A stretch of DNA of 64,000 nt from Australimonas brisbanensis (GTDB lineage: Bacteria; Chloroflexota; Dehalococcoidia; Lucifugimonadales; Australimonadaceae). The first letter of the stretch is position 1. Each line of letters opens with the position of its first letter. The notes under the pieces were generated by a model, which was given only the letters and a program-made list of their open reading frames with translations, ran no database searches and was not told the DNA's origin. Positions 53,008 to 62,079 of this stretch are shown here, piece after piece. The stretch is taken from assembly GCA_038147155.1 (NCBI GenBank), contig JAYQTA010000004.1:1-64000 (forward strand), read 5' to 3'. The position numbers and the translations under genes are program-made.

Positions 53008-54367
53008 GCACGCGGGGCGTCCCTGGCCCCGCCAACGCCCAGCGCGCGGCGCGCACCCCGGGCACCCACACCAGGCCCCGCTCCGCCTCCACCAGCGGCC
53101 AGCCGCCGCGTTCACCGCGCGGCACACGCGCGTTCACCAGCAGGTCCTGCACCCGCACCGGCCCCGCGTGCCCCGCGGCTTCCATGCGCTCACCCGCCAC
53201 CCGGGCTCGCACGCCCAGCAGCGCGCCCACCGCGTCCGCGTTCAGCCGCACCGCGTAGGCATCCCCCGGCCCGTCCGGGGCCTCGCCGAAGCCCGCCTCC
53301 AGCGCCCAGTCCCCCCACGCCACCCGTCCCGGCACGGCCAACGGCGCGCGCGTGGGTTGGGGGGCGGAGCGTTGCATCGGGGCCAGGGTGCAGGCGTCCT
53401 GTTCCACCACGAGTCGCAGCCCTCCGCCCAGGTCGAGCCCGCCGCCCTTGAGGGAAGCCAGCAACCGCTGCGCCCCCGCCAGCTTGGCGCTGGAGAGCGC
53501 CGCCTCCTCCCCGGCCAGGTGCCGCCACGCCGCCTCCAGCACGCGGGACATCAGCGCGGGATGCAGGCCCGTCAGCAGCGCGCGCGGCCAGCGCACCGTG
53601 GTTGCGGTGCGCTCCTCCCCTCCGTCCACCGCCTGCGCGGCCAGGGCCTCCAACGCGGCATCGTCCGACCGCGCCGCTTCCGCGAAGCGCGCCAGGGCCC
53701 GCGCCGCGCCGGAGTGGGTGCGCTCCAGCTCCGGGAGCACGCGCCGGCGCACCCGGTTGCGGGCGTAGGCAAGTGACCGGTTCGTCCCGTCCCTCGTGTG
53801 TCGCCAACCGGCCTCGGCGCAGGCAGCCTCGGTATCCGCCCGGCCCACCGTGAGCAGCGGGCGCAGCAGCGGCACGTCCGGTGCGCCGGGCAGATGGGTG
53901 CGCGCGCGCATGGCCGCCGCACCGCGCAGGCCCGTCCCCCGCACCAAGCGCAGCAGCACCGTCTCCGCCTGGTCATCGCGCGTGTGCCCCGTGGCCACCG
54001 CGCACGCGCCCTCGGCGCGGGCAACCTGCGCCAGGAAGGCGTAGCGCGCCGCACGGGCCGCGGCCTCCGAGGCGGGTGGGGCCGCTGCCTCGCCGTGGCG
54101 CAGCGCCAGCCCTGCATCGCGCGCCGCGCGGCGCACCAGCGCGGCCTCGCGACGCTGAGCCGTTGGGCGCATGCCGTGGGAGAAGTGCGCCACCACCAGG
54201 CGCTGCGGAGGTAGCACGTGGGCCGCTACCCATGCCAGCGCCAGCGAATCGGCCCCGCCGGAGACCGCCAGCACCAACGGGCCCGCGCCCTCCTGGTCGG
54301 GCAGCGCGGCGCGCACCGCGCGGGTCAGGAGCGCTGTCGCAGGCCCCTGGAGAGAGCCCACGCTCAC
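52967..54367 (-). CDS. tilS: tRNA(Ile)-lysidine synthase TilS
   Basis: TilS converts the wobble cytidine of tRNA-Ile(CAU) to lysidine. The 466-residue protein has the PP-loop LAVSGGADSLALAWVA, FSHGMRPTAQRREAALVRR, ATGHTRDDQAETVLLRLVRG and GTNRSLAYARNRVRRRVLPE, then a C-terminal RNA-binding part. The GTG start overlaps the CNNM-gene stop in GTGA. Confidence 0.93.
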   Translation of the reverse strand: MSVGSLQGPATALLTRAVRAALPDQEGAGPLVLAVSGGADSLALAWVAAHVLPPQRLVVAHFSHGMRPTAQRREAALVRRAARDAGLALRHGEAAAPPASEAAARAARYAFLAQVARAEGACAVATGHTRDDQAETVLLRLVRGTGLRGAAAMRARTHLPGAPDVPLLRPLLTVGRADTEAACAEAGWRHTRDGTNRSLAYARNRVRRRVLPELERTHSGAARALARFAEAARSDDAALEALAAQAVDGGEERTATTVRWPRALLTGLHPALMSRVLEAAWRHLAGEEAALSSAKLAGAQRLLASLKGGGLDLGGGLRLVVEQDACTLAPMQRSAPQPTRAPLAVPGRVAWGDWALEAGFGEAPDGPGDAYAVRLNADAVGALLGVRARVAGERMEAAGHAGPVRVQDLLVNARVPRGERGGWPLVEAERGLVWVPGVRAARWALAGPGTPRVLTLRAWKRSGLDR

Positions 54368-55647
54368 TCGTCCTCGGGCGTCGCGGGCTCCGGCATGCGC
54401 TCCACGCGCACCCGGCCGATGCGCACCCCGCGCATCTCCAGCACCGTGAAGCGCAGACCCGCGTGCTCCACCTCGGCGCCCTCCGTGGGGATGGCCCCCA
54501 ACCGTTCCAGCAGGAACCCGGCAAGCGTCTCATACTCTCCTGTGGGGAGCCGCCCACCCAGCCGGTCGTTGGCGTCCGCCAGGCTCAATCCCCCCTCCAT
54601 CTCGAAGGAGCCCTCGCCCGTCTCCACCACCTCGATGATGCTCGCCTCCTCGGTGGTGTCCACCCGGCCGACGATGGATTCCACCAGCCGCTTGAGCGTC
54701 ACCAGACCGGCCACGCCGCCGAACTCGTCGGCCACCATGGCCAGCTGGTCCCCGCCGCCGCGCAGCTCCTGGAACAGCTCATAGACGCGCTTGGTCTCCG
54801 GCACGAACACCGCCGGGCGGTAGGCGTGGGTGGCCGGGCTGTCCAGGTCCGCGCCCTGGGCCAGCAGGCGCACCACGTCCTTCACCGCCACCACCCCCAC
54901 CACGTTGTCCTGGCGCCCCTGGTAGACGGGGAATCGGGTGTGGAAGCGCTCGTTATACAGGTCGAGGAACGCTCTGATGGAGGTGCCCATCTCCACCCAC
55001 ACGATCTCCGGGCGCGGCGTCATCACCTCCCGCACCCGCCGGTCGCCGAACTCCAGCACCCGGCGGATCATCTCCGCCTCGGCCTCCTCCACCGCGCCCG
55101 ACTCGTGCCCCACCAGCACCAGCGTCTTGATCTCCTCCTCCGTCACGGCCGAGCGATCGCCGCTCCCGCCGAACAGCCCCGCCACCGCGCGGGAGATGCC
55201 CCCCAGCACCCAGGAGGCGGGCGTCAGCACCCAGGAGATGCCCTGCAGGGGCAGCCCCGCCAGGATGGCCGTGGTCTCCGCGTGGCGGGCGGCCACCGTC
55301 TTGGGGATCGTCTCGCCGAGGATCAGCAGCACCACCGTGGCGGCCACCGTGGCGATGAGGATCGCCCGCCCCTCGTCGGGCACCAGGCTCAGCGCCAGTG
55401 CGGTGGAGAGCGATGCCACGGCGGTGTTGACCAGGTTGTTGCCCAGCAGGATGGGCGGCAGCAGCCTGTCGGGGTGCTCCACCATGCGGGCCACCCGCGC
55501 AGCGCCCGGCGTGCGCATGTTCACCAGGTGGCGCAGGCGCAACCGCTGCACCGACAGCATCGCCGCCTCTGCGCCCGAGAAGAAGGCGGAGAGCACCACG
55601 AACAGCGCCAGCAGCGCCAGGCTCCCCGCGTTGACATCGCCGAACAT
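54364..55647 (-). CDS. CNNM/CorC-type hemolysin family protein (DUF21 plus CBS)
   Basis: The 427-residue protein has four membrane helices of a DUF21 domain (LSAFFSGAEAAMLSVQRLRL, and LLILGETIPKTVAARHAE with the EEIPK-like motif), a CBS pair (REVMTPRPEIVWVEMGTSI, RFPVYQGRQDNVVGVVAVKD) and a C-terminal CorC_HlyC domain (LAMVADEFGGVAGLVTLKR). CNNM proteins move magnesium. Start with AAGGAG upstream. Despite the hemolysin name, no toxin activity is implied. Confidence 0.92.
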   Translation of the reverse strand: MFGDVNAGSLALLALFVVLSAFFSGAEAAMLSVQRLRLRHLVNMRTPGAARVARMVEHPDRLLPPILLGNNLVNTAVASLSTALALSLVPDEGRAILIATVAATVVLLILGETIPKTVAARHAETTAILAGLPLQGISWVLTPASWVLGGISRAVAGLFGGSGDRSAVTEEEIKTLVLVGHESGAVEEAEAEMIRRVLEFGDRRVREVMTPRPEIVWVEMGTSIRAFLDLYNERFHTRFPVYQGRQDNVVGVVAVKDVVRLLAQGADLDSPATHAYRPAVFVPETKRVYELFQELRGGGDQLAMVADEFGGVAGLVTLKRLVESIVGRVDTTEEASIIEVVETGEGSFEMEGGLSLADANDRLGGRLPTGEYETLAGFLLERLGAIPTEGAEVEHAGLRFTVLEMRGVRIGRVRVERMPEPATPEDE

Positions 55648-55771
55648 GCGCTACTCCTTGCGCCCGGCTACGCACCGGGTCTGCGGCCCGCCCCCACGGG
55701 TGTGCGGGACCGTGGGCGATAGTAGCATAGGGGTTCCGGCCCCCTGGCCGGATGGGGGAGGGCGCGCGCCG

Positions 55772-56791
55772 ATGCTGGTGTTGGGGATAGAGAGCTCGTG
55801 CGATGAGACCGCCGCCGCCGTGGTGGAGGACGGCCGCCGCGTGCTCTCCGACGTCGTCGCATCCCAGGTGGCGCTGCATGCGCTCACCGGTGGCGTGGTG
55901 CCTGAGGTCGCCTCGCGCCAGCACCTGCTCAAGATCACGCCCGTCATCCAGGACGCCCTGGCCCAGGCTGGGGTGGGCCTCGACGGCATCGACGCCATCG
56001 CCGTCACCCACGGCCCCGGACTCATGGGCTGCCTCATGGTGGGCGTCAACGCAGCCAAGGCGCTGGCCTACGCGCGCTCCCTGCCGCTGGTGGGCGTGCA
56101 TCACTTGGAGGCGCACGCCCACGCCGCCTGGCTCGGCCCCGTCCACCCCGGTCAGGCCGCCGGGTTCCCCCTGGTGGTGCTCATCGCCTCCGGGGCCCAC
56201 ACGGACCTGATCCTCATGCGAGGGCACGGCGACTACCGGGTGCTGGGGCGAACGCGCGATGACGCGGCGGGTGAGGCCTTCGACAAGGCCGCCCGCATCC
56301 TGGGCCTGGGCTACCCCGGCGGCCCGGCGATCCAGCGCATCGCCGAGGGTGCCCTCCCTGTCGCCCCGCTCCCGCGCGCCTGGCTGGGGGAGAGCCTCGA
56401 TTTCTCCTTCAGCGGCCTCAAGACCGCGCTGCTGCACCGCGCCCAGGAGGCTGGCCTCTACCCCGACCGTCCTCCCCGGCCGGACGCGGGTTTGGTGGCG
56501 GGTTTGGCGGCCGCCTTCCAGGAGGCCGTGGCCGACGTCATCTCCGCCAAGGCCGCCGAGGCGGTGCGCCGGGTGGGCGCGCGTGGACTGGTGCTGGGTG
56601 GGGGCGTCGCCGCCAATGCCCTGCTGCGCCAGCGGTGCCTGGAGCGCAGCCCCGTTCCCGTCATCATCCCCGCGCCGCGCCTGTGCACCGACAACGGCGC
56701 CATGGTGGGCGCGGCGGGCTTCTATCGCCATCAGCGGGGCATCACCCACGATGCCCATCTCGACGCCGTTCCCGACCTGATACTCTCCTGA
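55772..56791 (+). CDS. tsaD: tRNA N6-adenosine threonylcarbamoyltransferase
   Basis: TsaD adds the threonylcarbamoyl group at tRNA position A37. The 339-residue protein has GIESSCDETAAAVVEDGRRV, the metal-binding VGVHHLEAHAHAAWL, GRTRDDAAGEAFDKAARILG and APRLCTDNGAMVGAAGF. All are family hallmarks. The ATG at 55772 has GGGGGAGG upstream. A TAGCAT -10 lies at 55723-55728. purO follows 32 bases downstream. Confidence 0.96.
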   Translation: MLVLGIESSCDETAAAVVEDGRRVLSDVVASQVALHALTGGVVPEVASRQHLLKITPVIQDALAQAGVGLDGIDAIAVTHGPGLMGCLMVGVNAAKALAYARSLPLVGVHHLEAHAHAAWLGPVHPGQAAGFPLVVLIASGAHTDLILMRGHGDYRVLGRTRDDAAGEAFDKAARILGLGYPGGPAIQRIAEGALPVAPLPRAWLGESLDFSFSGLKTALLHRAQEAGLYPDRPPRPDAGLVAGLAAAFQEAVADVISAKAAEAVRRVGARGLVLGGGVAANALLRQRCLERSPVPVIIPAPRLCTDNGAMVGAAGFYRHQRGITHDAHLDAVPDLILS

Positions 56792-56823
56792 CGGCGCATC
56801 ACCCCACCCAGCGAGGTCTGCCC

Positions 56824-57471
56824 ATGTACGTCGGACGCATCGTGGCCGTCGGCCGCACCAAGGCCGGGGCCAACGCGGCCCTCTACCGCGTCTCCTCCCG
56901 CTCCTTCCCCAACCGCCAGGCCGTGGACACCGGCTCGGCCGTGGCCGTGGTGCCGCGCCCGGGGCACGAGGGCGACCTGCAGAAGAACCCCTACATCGCC
57001 TACAACGCCCTGCGTCTGGCGGGGGAGTGGGCCGTGGCCACCAACGGCTCCCACACTGACCCCATCGCCGAGAAGCTGGCCGCAGGCATGGCTCCGCGCG
57101 ATGCGCTGGCCCTGTGCATGCTGGCCCTGGACTACGAGCACGATGACCTCTCAACCCCGCGCATCAGCGCGCTCGTCCCTCTGCGGGGCGATGTGGGCTG
57201 GCTCGCCATCGTGCGTGCCGACGCGCTGGTGGTTAAAGCCGTGCCGTTGGTGGCTGGCCGGGCGGTCTACCTGTCCACCTACGAGGCCGATGACGTGCGC
57301 GCCGAGCAGGTCAGCGACTTCGATGCGGCGAGCGCCGAGGAGGCCGCCGTGTTCAGCGTGAGCGGGGGCGCATTCGCGTCATTGGACAAGCCCGTCACCG
57401 CCACCGCGGCGCTGGCCGGGCCCGGCGGGTTCACCCGGGGGGTGCACATCGTCCCCGCGCCAGCGGGCTGA
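56824..57471 (+). CDS. Archaeal-type IMP cyclohydrolase PurO-like
   Basis: The 215-residue protein begins MYVGRIVAVGRTKAGANAAL, then YRVSSRSFPNRQAVDTGSAV, NPYIAYNALRLAGEWAVATN, GSHTDPIAEKLAAGMAPRDA and LALDYEHDDLSTPRISALVP. This is the pattern of the PurO family, which closes the ring of IMP in archaea. Most bacteria use PurH instead. It follows tsaD, probably in the same transcript, and purF lies 3 kb away on the other strand. Confidence 0.87.
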   Translation: MYVGRIVAVGRTKAGANAALYRVSSRSFPNRQAVDTGSAVAVVPRPGHEGDLQKNPYIAYNALRLAGEWAVATNGSHTDPIAEKLAAGMAPRDALALCMLALDYEHDDLSTPRISALVPLRGDVGWLAIVRADALVVKAVPLVAGRAVYLSTYEADDVRAEQVSDFDAASAEEAAVFSVSGGAFASLDKPVTATAALAGPGGFTRGVHIVPAPAG

Positions 57472-57475
57472 GCCG

Positions 57476-58474
57476 CTAGAGCAGGCGCAGCAGCCGGGGG
57501 TTCTGCTCCTGGAGCTCGCGCTCCTGAGGCACGGCGCGGTCGGAGATGGAGCGCATGTTCGGCCAGAAGGAGATGGGGGCCGAGGAGGCGATGTAGCCAG
57601 TGTCGTGGAACACGTCCACCGGCGCGTCCGCCTCCAGCAGCGTGTGGATGCGCTGGGCCGACATCTTGCCCGAGAGCACGATGTGCACAGCGCGAGCTCC
57701 CAGCTCGTCCAGCCGGGCGCGCAGGCGCTTGATGTCCTCCGCGTCGACGGGCTTGGCCCCCGGAGCGCGTGCGACGCGCACCGCGCTCAGGCGGTCCTTC
57801 ATCGCTCGCGTCACCTCCACCAGCTGCTCCTCCAGGTCGCGGCGCGGGTCCAGGTAGGCCACCCGCTGCACGTCCGGGGCCACGACGCGGTCGAAGGCGG
57901 TGATGGCCCGGATCGGGTCGCCCAGGATCTGCACCAGCACACCGGACACCGTCGCGATGGGTTGGGTGTTCGCCAGCCGTGCCCCCAGCACCGTGGAGCC
58001 GGTGTTGCACCCGCCCACCACGGCGGCGTAGTCCATCACCGGGGCGACAGAGGGGTGCACGTTGTGTGCGCCCACCGAGACCACGGGCACCGACCCCGCC
58101 GCACGCACCAACTCGCGTGCGGCTGTGGCCCAGCCCGTCTGGTGGGCCAGGATGCCGCAGATCGCCGTCTCGTACAGGCCGAAGGAGGTGTAGGGCGCCT
58201 TCACCTGGAGGCACACCTCCCCCTCCTCCACCTCGGAGCCCTCCTCAACGGCCCACACCTCGCGGTTGCCCTCGGAGGTCACCTTGGCGAGGACCGCCTT
58301 CACCTCCTGGGCCCCGCACAGTACGGCGTCCTGGCCGCAGGCGAAGTCCATGGTCACCGTGGGGTTGAGCCCCTCGTTGCGCAGGATGCGCTGCGTGCGG
58401 TGCAGGTAGACGTCGGCCGTGTCGCCCGTGATGACGGCGGGCCGCACTTCGAAATTGGGATTGCGCATGGTCAT
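57476..58474 (-). CDS. Nicotinate phosphoribosyltransferase family protein
   Basis: The 332-residue protein belongs to the short NAPRTase group, with ADVYLHRTQRILRNEGLNP, SVGAHNVHPSVAPVMDYAAV, GGCNTGSTVLGARLANTQ and VDVFHDTGYIASSAPISFWP. NAPRTase joins nicotinate to PRPP in NAD salvage. It lacks the long C-terminal extension of full-size enzymes, as do related short forms. Start at 58474, the first ATG of MTMRNPNF. It ends 4 bases from the convergent purO stop. Confidence 0.88.
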   Translation of the reverse strand: MTMRNPNFEVRPAVITGDTADVYLHRTQRILRNEGLNPTVTMDFACGQDAVLCGAQEVKAVLAKVTSEGNREVWAVEEGSEVEEGEVCLQVKAPYTSFGLYETAICGILAHQTGWATAARELVRAAGSVPVVSVGAHNVHPSVAPVMDYAAVVGGCNTGSTVLGARLANTQPIATVSGVLVQILGDPIRAITAFDRVVAPDVQRVAYLDPRRDLEEQLVEVTRAMKDRLSAVRVARAPGAKPVDAEDIKRLRARLDELGARAVHIVLSGKMSAQRIHTLLEADAPVDVFHDTGYIASSAPISFWPNMRSISDRAVPQERELQEQNPRLLRLL

Positions 58475-58518
58475 GGGAGAACGCTCAGGGCCCCAGGGGC
58501 CGGGGACATGGTATTCAC

Positions 58519-58545
58519 GGGCGGTTGCTCTCGCAATGGCCGCCC
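58519..58545 (-). terminator. Hairpin after the GT2 gene
   Basis: GGGCGG (58519-58524) and CCGCCC (58540-58545), with an inner TTGC/GCAA pair (58525-58528 and 58533-58536) and a TCTC loop. It begins one base after the GT2 stop and lies before the downstream NAPRTase gene. Confidence 0.5.
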
Positions 58546-59292
58546 TCAGACCAGGGGTGGCGGGCTCACGGGTGGGATGCCCCCGAAGCGCAGGCGGGCC
58601 AACCCTCGCAGATCCTCCAGCACCGTCTTCACGATCTTCACCCTGCTGTCCGGGTCCTCGCGCCAGGTGACGGGGATGTCCTTCACCTTGAAGCCGCGCT
58701 TCTCCGCGATCACCAGCAGCTCTGTGTCGAAGAACCAGGCCTCGTCCCGCACCAGCGGCACCAGTACCCGTGCCGCATCGCGAGAGAGGGCCTTGAAACC
58801 GCACTGGGCGTCGGAGAAGCGCGTCCACAGCAGCGCCTTGATGAGCAGGTTGTACACGCGGGAGATTACCTCGCGCTTCAGCGAGCGCGTCGTGCGCGCA
58901 CCGCGCGCCAGGCGCGAGCCCGTGGCCACGTGGGATCCCCCACCGGGGCCGACCGCTTCGACCAGCGCGGGGAAGGCCTCCAGGCCCGTGGACAGGTCCA
59001 CGTCCATGTAGCTCACCACATCCGCATCGCTCTCCATCCACGCCTTGCGCAGCGCGCGACCGCGCCCGCGCACCGGCAGGTGCGTGGCCGCCACCCGGCC
59101 GGGGTGCTCAGTGGCGTAGCGCTGGGCCAACGCCAGCGTACCGTCAGTGGAGCCGTTGTCGGCTACCACCACCTGCGCCTCCCAGCCCGGCAGCGCGCCA
59201 GGCAGGAACCCCAGCAGCGTGTCGAGGCATGCGGGTAGTCCCGCCTCCTCGTTCAGCACCGGGATCACCACATCCACCCTGGGCATGCTCAT
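58546..59292 (-). CDS. Glycosyltransferase family 2 (dolichyl-phosphate-sugar synthase-like)
   Basis: The 248-residue GT2 enzyme has VDVVIPVLNEEAGLPACLDT, VVVADNGSTDGTLALAQRYA, SYMDVDLSTGLEAFPALVEA (the DxD site) and SDAQCGFKALSRDAARVLVP. These match polyprenyl-phosphate glycosyltransferases, which charge a lipid carrier with a sugar for cell-surface glycans. The start overlaps the GalT-like stop in ATGA, so it is downstream in the same operon. Confidence 0.88.
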   Translation of the reverse strand: MSMPRVDVVIPVLNEEAGLPACLDTLLGFLPGALPGWEAQVVVADNGSTDGTLALAQRYATEHPGRVAATHLPVRGRGRALRKAWMESDADVVSYMDVDLSTGLEAFPALVEAVGPGGGSHVATGSRLARGARTTRSLKREVISRVYNLLIKALLWTRFSDAQCGFKALSRDAARVLVPLVRDEAWFFDTELLVIAEKRGFKVKDIPVTWREDPDSRVKIVKTVLEDLRGLARLRFGGIPPVSPPPLV

Positions 59293-60425
59293 GCCGCTCC
59301 CGTCCCCGCCCGCAGCGCCGCCGCCAGCGCGAAGGGGTCGGAGGCCACCACGCTCTCGGCGAACAACTCCATCCCGCCGAAGTCCGAGGTGCGCGCGTCC
59401 AGTCCCCCCCGGTCCACCACCCGTGCCAGCACCGGGAACCCCTCCCAGCCCTCCTGCGGGGCGCCCAGCGGCGGGAGCAGCACCCCCACGTTGAAGGAGC
59501 GCACGCCCATCTCGTCGCGCAGGGTCGCCAGCACCTGGGCCAGTGCCATGGCCATCGCCCCGTCGTCCAGCGCAGGGGCCAGCAGCACCACCTCCTTCTC
59601 CTTCAGAGGGGTGAGGGATGCCAGCGCCGTCACCGGCCCCAGGGTTACCGCCAACCCCAGCGCCCGGTGCGTCGCGGCAAGGTCAGAGAAATAGTCCGCA
59701 CCCTGCTGTGCCCTGTAGGTGGCCGCGTCGGCTCGCAGGCGCTCCACCTTGGCGTAGGCGCGCTCTCGCGCCAACAGCGCCTGCATGTGCCCGTGCACCA
59801 CCGAACCTCCCGCGCGCCAGAGGCAGTTCCACAGCAGGTAGGGGTGGCACGCGTCCGGGTGGGCGGCGTGCGTCTCGTGGAACCAGCGGCCCGCCAGCGC
59901 AAGTTGGCCCACCAGCGCCTGCGCGCTGAAGGCCAGGGGGTCGGGGTTGCGGAAGACCAGGATGGTGTGCAGCGCATCGTAGGAGGCGATGTTGGCCGCC
60001 GTCAGCGCGTGCGCGTTGGACAGACGCCCACCCGGCTCCTCAGGCGTCGCCGCCAACGGGTCTGCCCACGGGTCATCCTCCAGCGCGCGGGTGACCGCAT
60101 CGCCTCCCGTCCAGCCGGTCTTCGCCGCCTGGAGGGGGCGGCGCGCCCGCAGACTGTTGAACAGCGCGCCCTCCCCCGTCACCCGGTTGCTCACGCGCAC
60201 CACCGTCTGGCGCTCCAGCACCTCGGCCGGGCCGAAGGTGCGCTCCGCCCACGCCCGCATGGAGGCGGTCAGGTGCATGCGCGCCTCGGACTCCTGCACG
60301 GCGAACAGACGGCGCACACGCGCCGCCTCGGGGGCGGGGAGGGCCTCTATCAATGCCGCCAGATGGGTGATGGAGCGGTCTGTGGAGGGGGAGCGCAAGG
60401 GCGGTGCGTCAGTCCGAACCCGCAC
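59289..60425 (-). CDS. Galactose-1-phosphate uridylyltransferase-like (GalT family)
   Basis: The 378-residue protein has NPDPLAFSAQALVGQLALAG, HPYLLWNCLWRAGGSVVHGH (the active HxHxQ: VVHGHMQALL) and NVGVLLPPLGAPQEGWEGFP. This is the GalT/histidine triad uridylyltransferase pattern, but the flanking sequence is divergent, so the sugar is uncertain. GTG start overlaps the purF stop by 17 bases. Downstream lies the GT2 gene. Confidence 0.75.
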   Translation of the reverse strand: MRVRTDAPPLRSPSTDRSITHLAALIEALPAPEAARVRRLFAVQESEARMHLTASMRAWAERTFGPAEVLERQTVVRVSNRVTGEGALFNSLRARRPLQAAKTGWTGGDAVTRALEDDPWADPLAATPEEPGGRLSNAHALTAANIASYDALHTILVFRNPDPLAFSAQALVGQLALAGRWFHETHAAHPDACHPYLLWNCLWRAGGSVVHGHMQALLARERAYAKVERLRADAATYRAQQGADYFSDLAATHRALGLAVTLGPVTALASLTPLKEKEVVLLAPALDDGAMAMALAQVLATLRDEMGVRSFNVGVLLPPLGAPQEGWEGFPVLARVVDRGGLDARTSDFGGMELFAESVVASDPFALAAALRAGTGAA

Positions 60426-61884
60426 CGGCCAGAGGAGGCGTGAGCCCCTGCTCCAGCGCCAGCTTGTCCAGCTGCAGCTGCACTGGGATCGGGTAGGCGC
60501 CCGTGAAGCAGGCGTTGCAGAAGCCGCTCCCCGTCGGGTCGCCGTTGATGGACCGGTGCACCGCCTCCAGGCTCAGGTAGCCCAGCGTGTCCGCGCCCAC
60601 CAGCTCGCGGATCTCCTCCACCGTGCGGCCTGTGGCGATGAACTCACGCTTGGACGACATGTCCACGCCGAAGTGGCACGGGTTCAGGATGGGCGGCGAG
60701 CACACCCGCATGTGCACCTGCGCCGCACCCGCCCTGCGCAGCAGCGCCACGATGGCCGGGGCCGTGGTGCCACGGACGATGGAATCGTCCACCACCACCA
60801 CCCGTTTGCCCGAGAGCACCTCCGGCAGCGGGTTGAACTTGTTGCGCACGCCCAGATCGCGGAAGCGCTGGTCGGGCTCGATGAACGTCCGGCCCTGGTA
60901 GCGGTTCTTGATGAGCCCGTAGCCGAAGGGGATGCCCGATGCCTGGGCGAAGCCCAGCGCGGCCGAGTTGGCCGAATCGGGCACCGGCATCACCAGGTCC
61001 GCCTCGACGGGGTGTTCGGCGGCCAGCACCATCCCCATCCGTAGGCGGGAGAGGTGCACCAGGTGTCCCTCCAGGATGGTGTCGGGGCGGGAGAAGTAGA
61101 TGTGCTCGAACACGCAGTGGGCGCGCGGGGCCTCCGGCACCGGGTTGGGGTGGGCGCTCAACCCGTCTCGATTGATCACCAGCGTCTCACCCGGCTCCAT
61201 CTCACGCACGAACTGCGCGCCGATGTGGTCGAGCGCCGCGCTCTCCGAGGCCACCACCCACCCCCCGGCGGGGAAGCGCCCCAGGCACAGCGGGCGCAGG
61301 CCGTGGGGGTCACGCACCGCCACCAGCGTGTCCTTGGTGGAGATCACCAAGGAGTAGGCGCCCTTGAGCGAGCGCATCAGGTGGGCGGTGCGCTCCGGCC
61401 AGGTGCCGGGCGGGGCCCAGGCCGCCAGGTGGGCGATCACCTCGGAGTCGGTGCCGGTGGTGCAGGTGACGCCGAACTCAGCCAGCGCCTCGCGCTGCTC
61501 ACCGGCGTTCACCACGTTGCCGTTGTGGGCCAGGGCGATCTCCACCTGAGGGCCCTTGGAAACGATCGGCTGCGCGTTGAACGCAGCCGAGGAACCGGTG
61601 GTGGAGTAGCGGTTGTGACCGATGGCGATGTGCCCCGGCAGACGCTCCAGATCTTCCTGATGGAAGGCGTTGGAGACCAGGCCAGGAGCCGTGAAGTTGC
61701 GTAGGGTGCGCCCGTCCGCCGCGGCGATGCCCGCGGACTCCTGTCCACGGTGCTGGAGGGCATAGAGACCGTAGAAGGCGATGCGGGCCGCCTCGGCGCC
61801 CTGGGAGCCGGGCAGGTAGACCCCGATGACCCCGCATTCCTCGTGGGGCGCGTCGTCGCTGAAGGGCTCGTGAGTGGTGGCCAT
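60409..61884 (-). CDS. purF: Amidophosphoribosyltransferase
   Basis: PurF makes phosphoribosylamine, the first step of purine synthesis. The 491-residue protein has an N-terminal Ntn glutaminase with the nucleophile in EECGVIGVYLPGSQGAEAAR (Cys after a short propeptide), HRGQESAGIAAADGRTLRNF, GHNRYSTTGSSAAFNAQP, and the PRPP loop VVVVDDSIVRGTTAPAIVAL. Four conserved cysteines (including CSPPILNPCHFG, GSGFCNACFTGAYP) fit an iron-sulfur type. GGGGGG precedes the start; a TACAAT box (61960-61965, minus) lies about 75 bases upstream. Confidence 0.96.
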   Translation of the reverse strand: MATTHEPFSDDAPHEECGVIGVYLPGSQGAEAARIAFYGLYALQHRGQESAGIAAADGRTLRNFTAPGLVSNAFHQEDLERLPGHIAIGHNRYSTTGSSAAFNAQPIVSKGPQVEIALAHNGNVVNAGEQREALAEFGVTCTTGTDSEVIAHLAAWAPPGTWPERTAHLMRSLKGAYSLVISTKDTLVAVRDPHGLRPLCLGRFPAGGWVVASESAALDHIGAQFVREMEPGETLVINRDGLSAHPNPVPEAPRAHCVFEHIYFSRPDTILEGHLVHLSRLRMGMVLAAEHPVEADLVMPVPDSANSAALGFAQASGIPFGYGLIKNRYQGRTFIEPDQRFRDLGVRNKFNPLPEVLSGKRVVVVDDSIVRGTTAPAIVALLRRAGAAQVHMRVCSPPILNPCHFGVDMSSKREFIATGRTVEEIRELVGADTLGYLSLEAVHRSINGDPTGSGFCNACFTGAYPIPVQLQLDKLALEQGLTPPLAGAGSD

Positions 61885-62058
61885 TCCCCCCGCCTTGCCA
61901 CGGTTCAGGACCCGCACCGGGGGCTCGAGGCCCGCCCCTCAGCACGGCGCAACGCTACCATTGTACCCGCCCCGGAACAAGGCGGCAGCGGGGTATCCCT
62001 CAACCCGCCTCCATGCGTCCACACACCTGCCATCACCGCCGTCAGGGCCTGGTGGGGC

Positions 62059-62077
62059 GCAGGGGGCGCCCCCCTGC
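62059..62077 (-). terminator. Terminator after tlyA
   Basis: GCAGGGGG (62059-62066), loop CGC, CCCCCTGC (62070-62077): a perfect 8-bp stem directly downstream of the tlyA stop. Confidence 0.6.
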
Positions 62078-62079
62078 CG

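Noticed and set aside
54364..55647. Hemolysin toxin
   Set aside because: The DUF21-CBS-CorC_HlyC layout is the CNNM/CorC magnesium transport group; the hemolysin label is historical.
61960..61965. Full sigma70 promoter for purF
   Set aside because: TACAAT is visible on the minus strand but no acceptable -35 lies 16-18 bases upstream; mentioned only within the gene entry.
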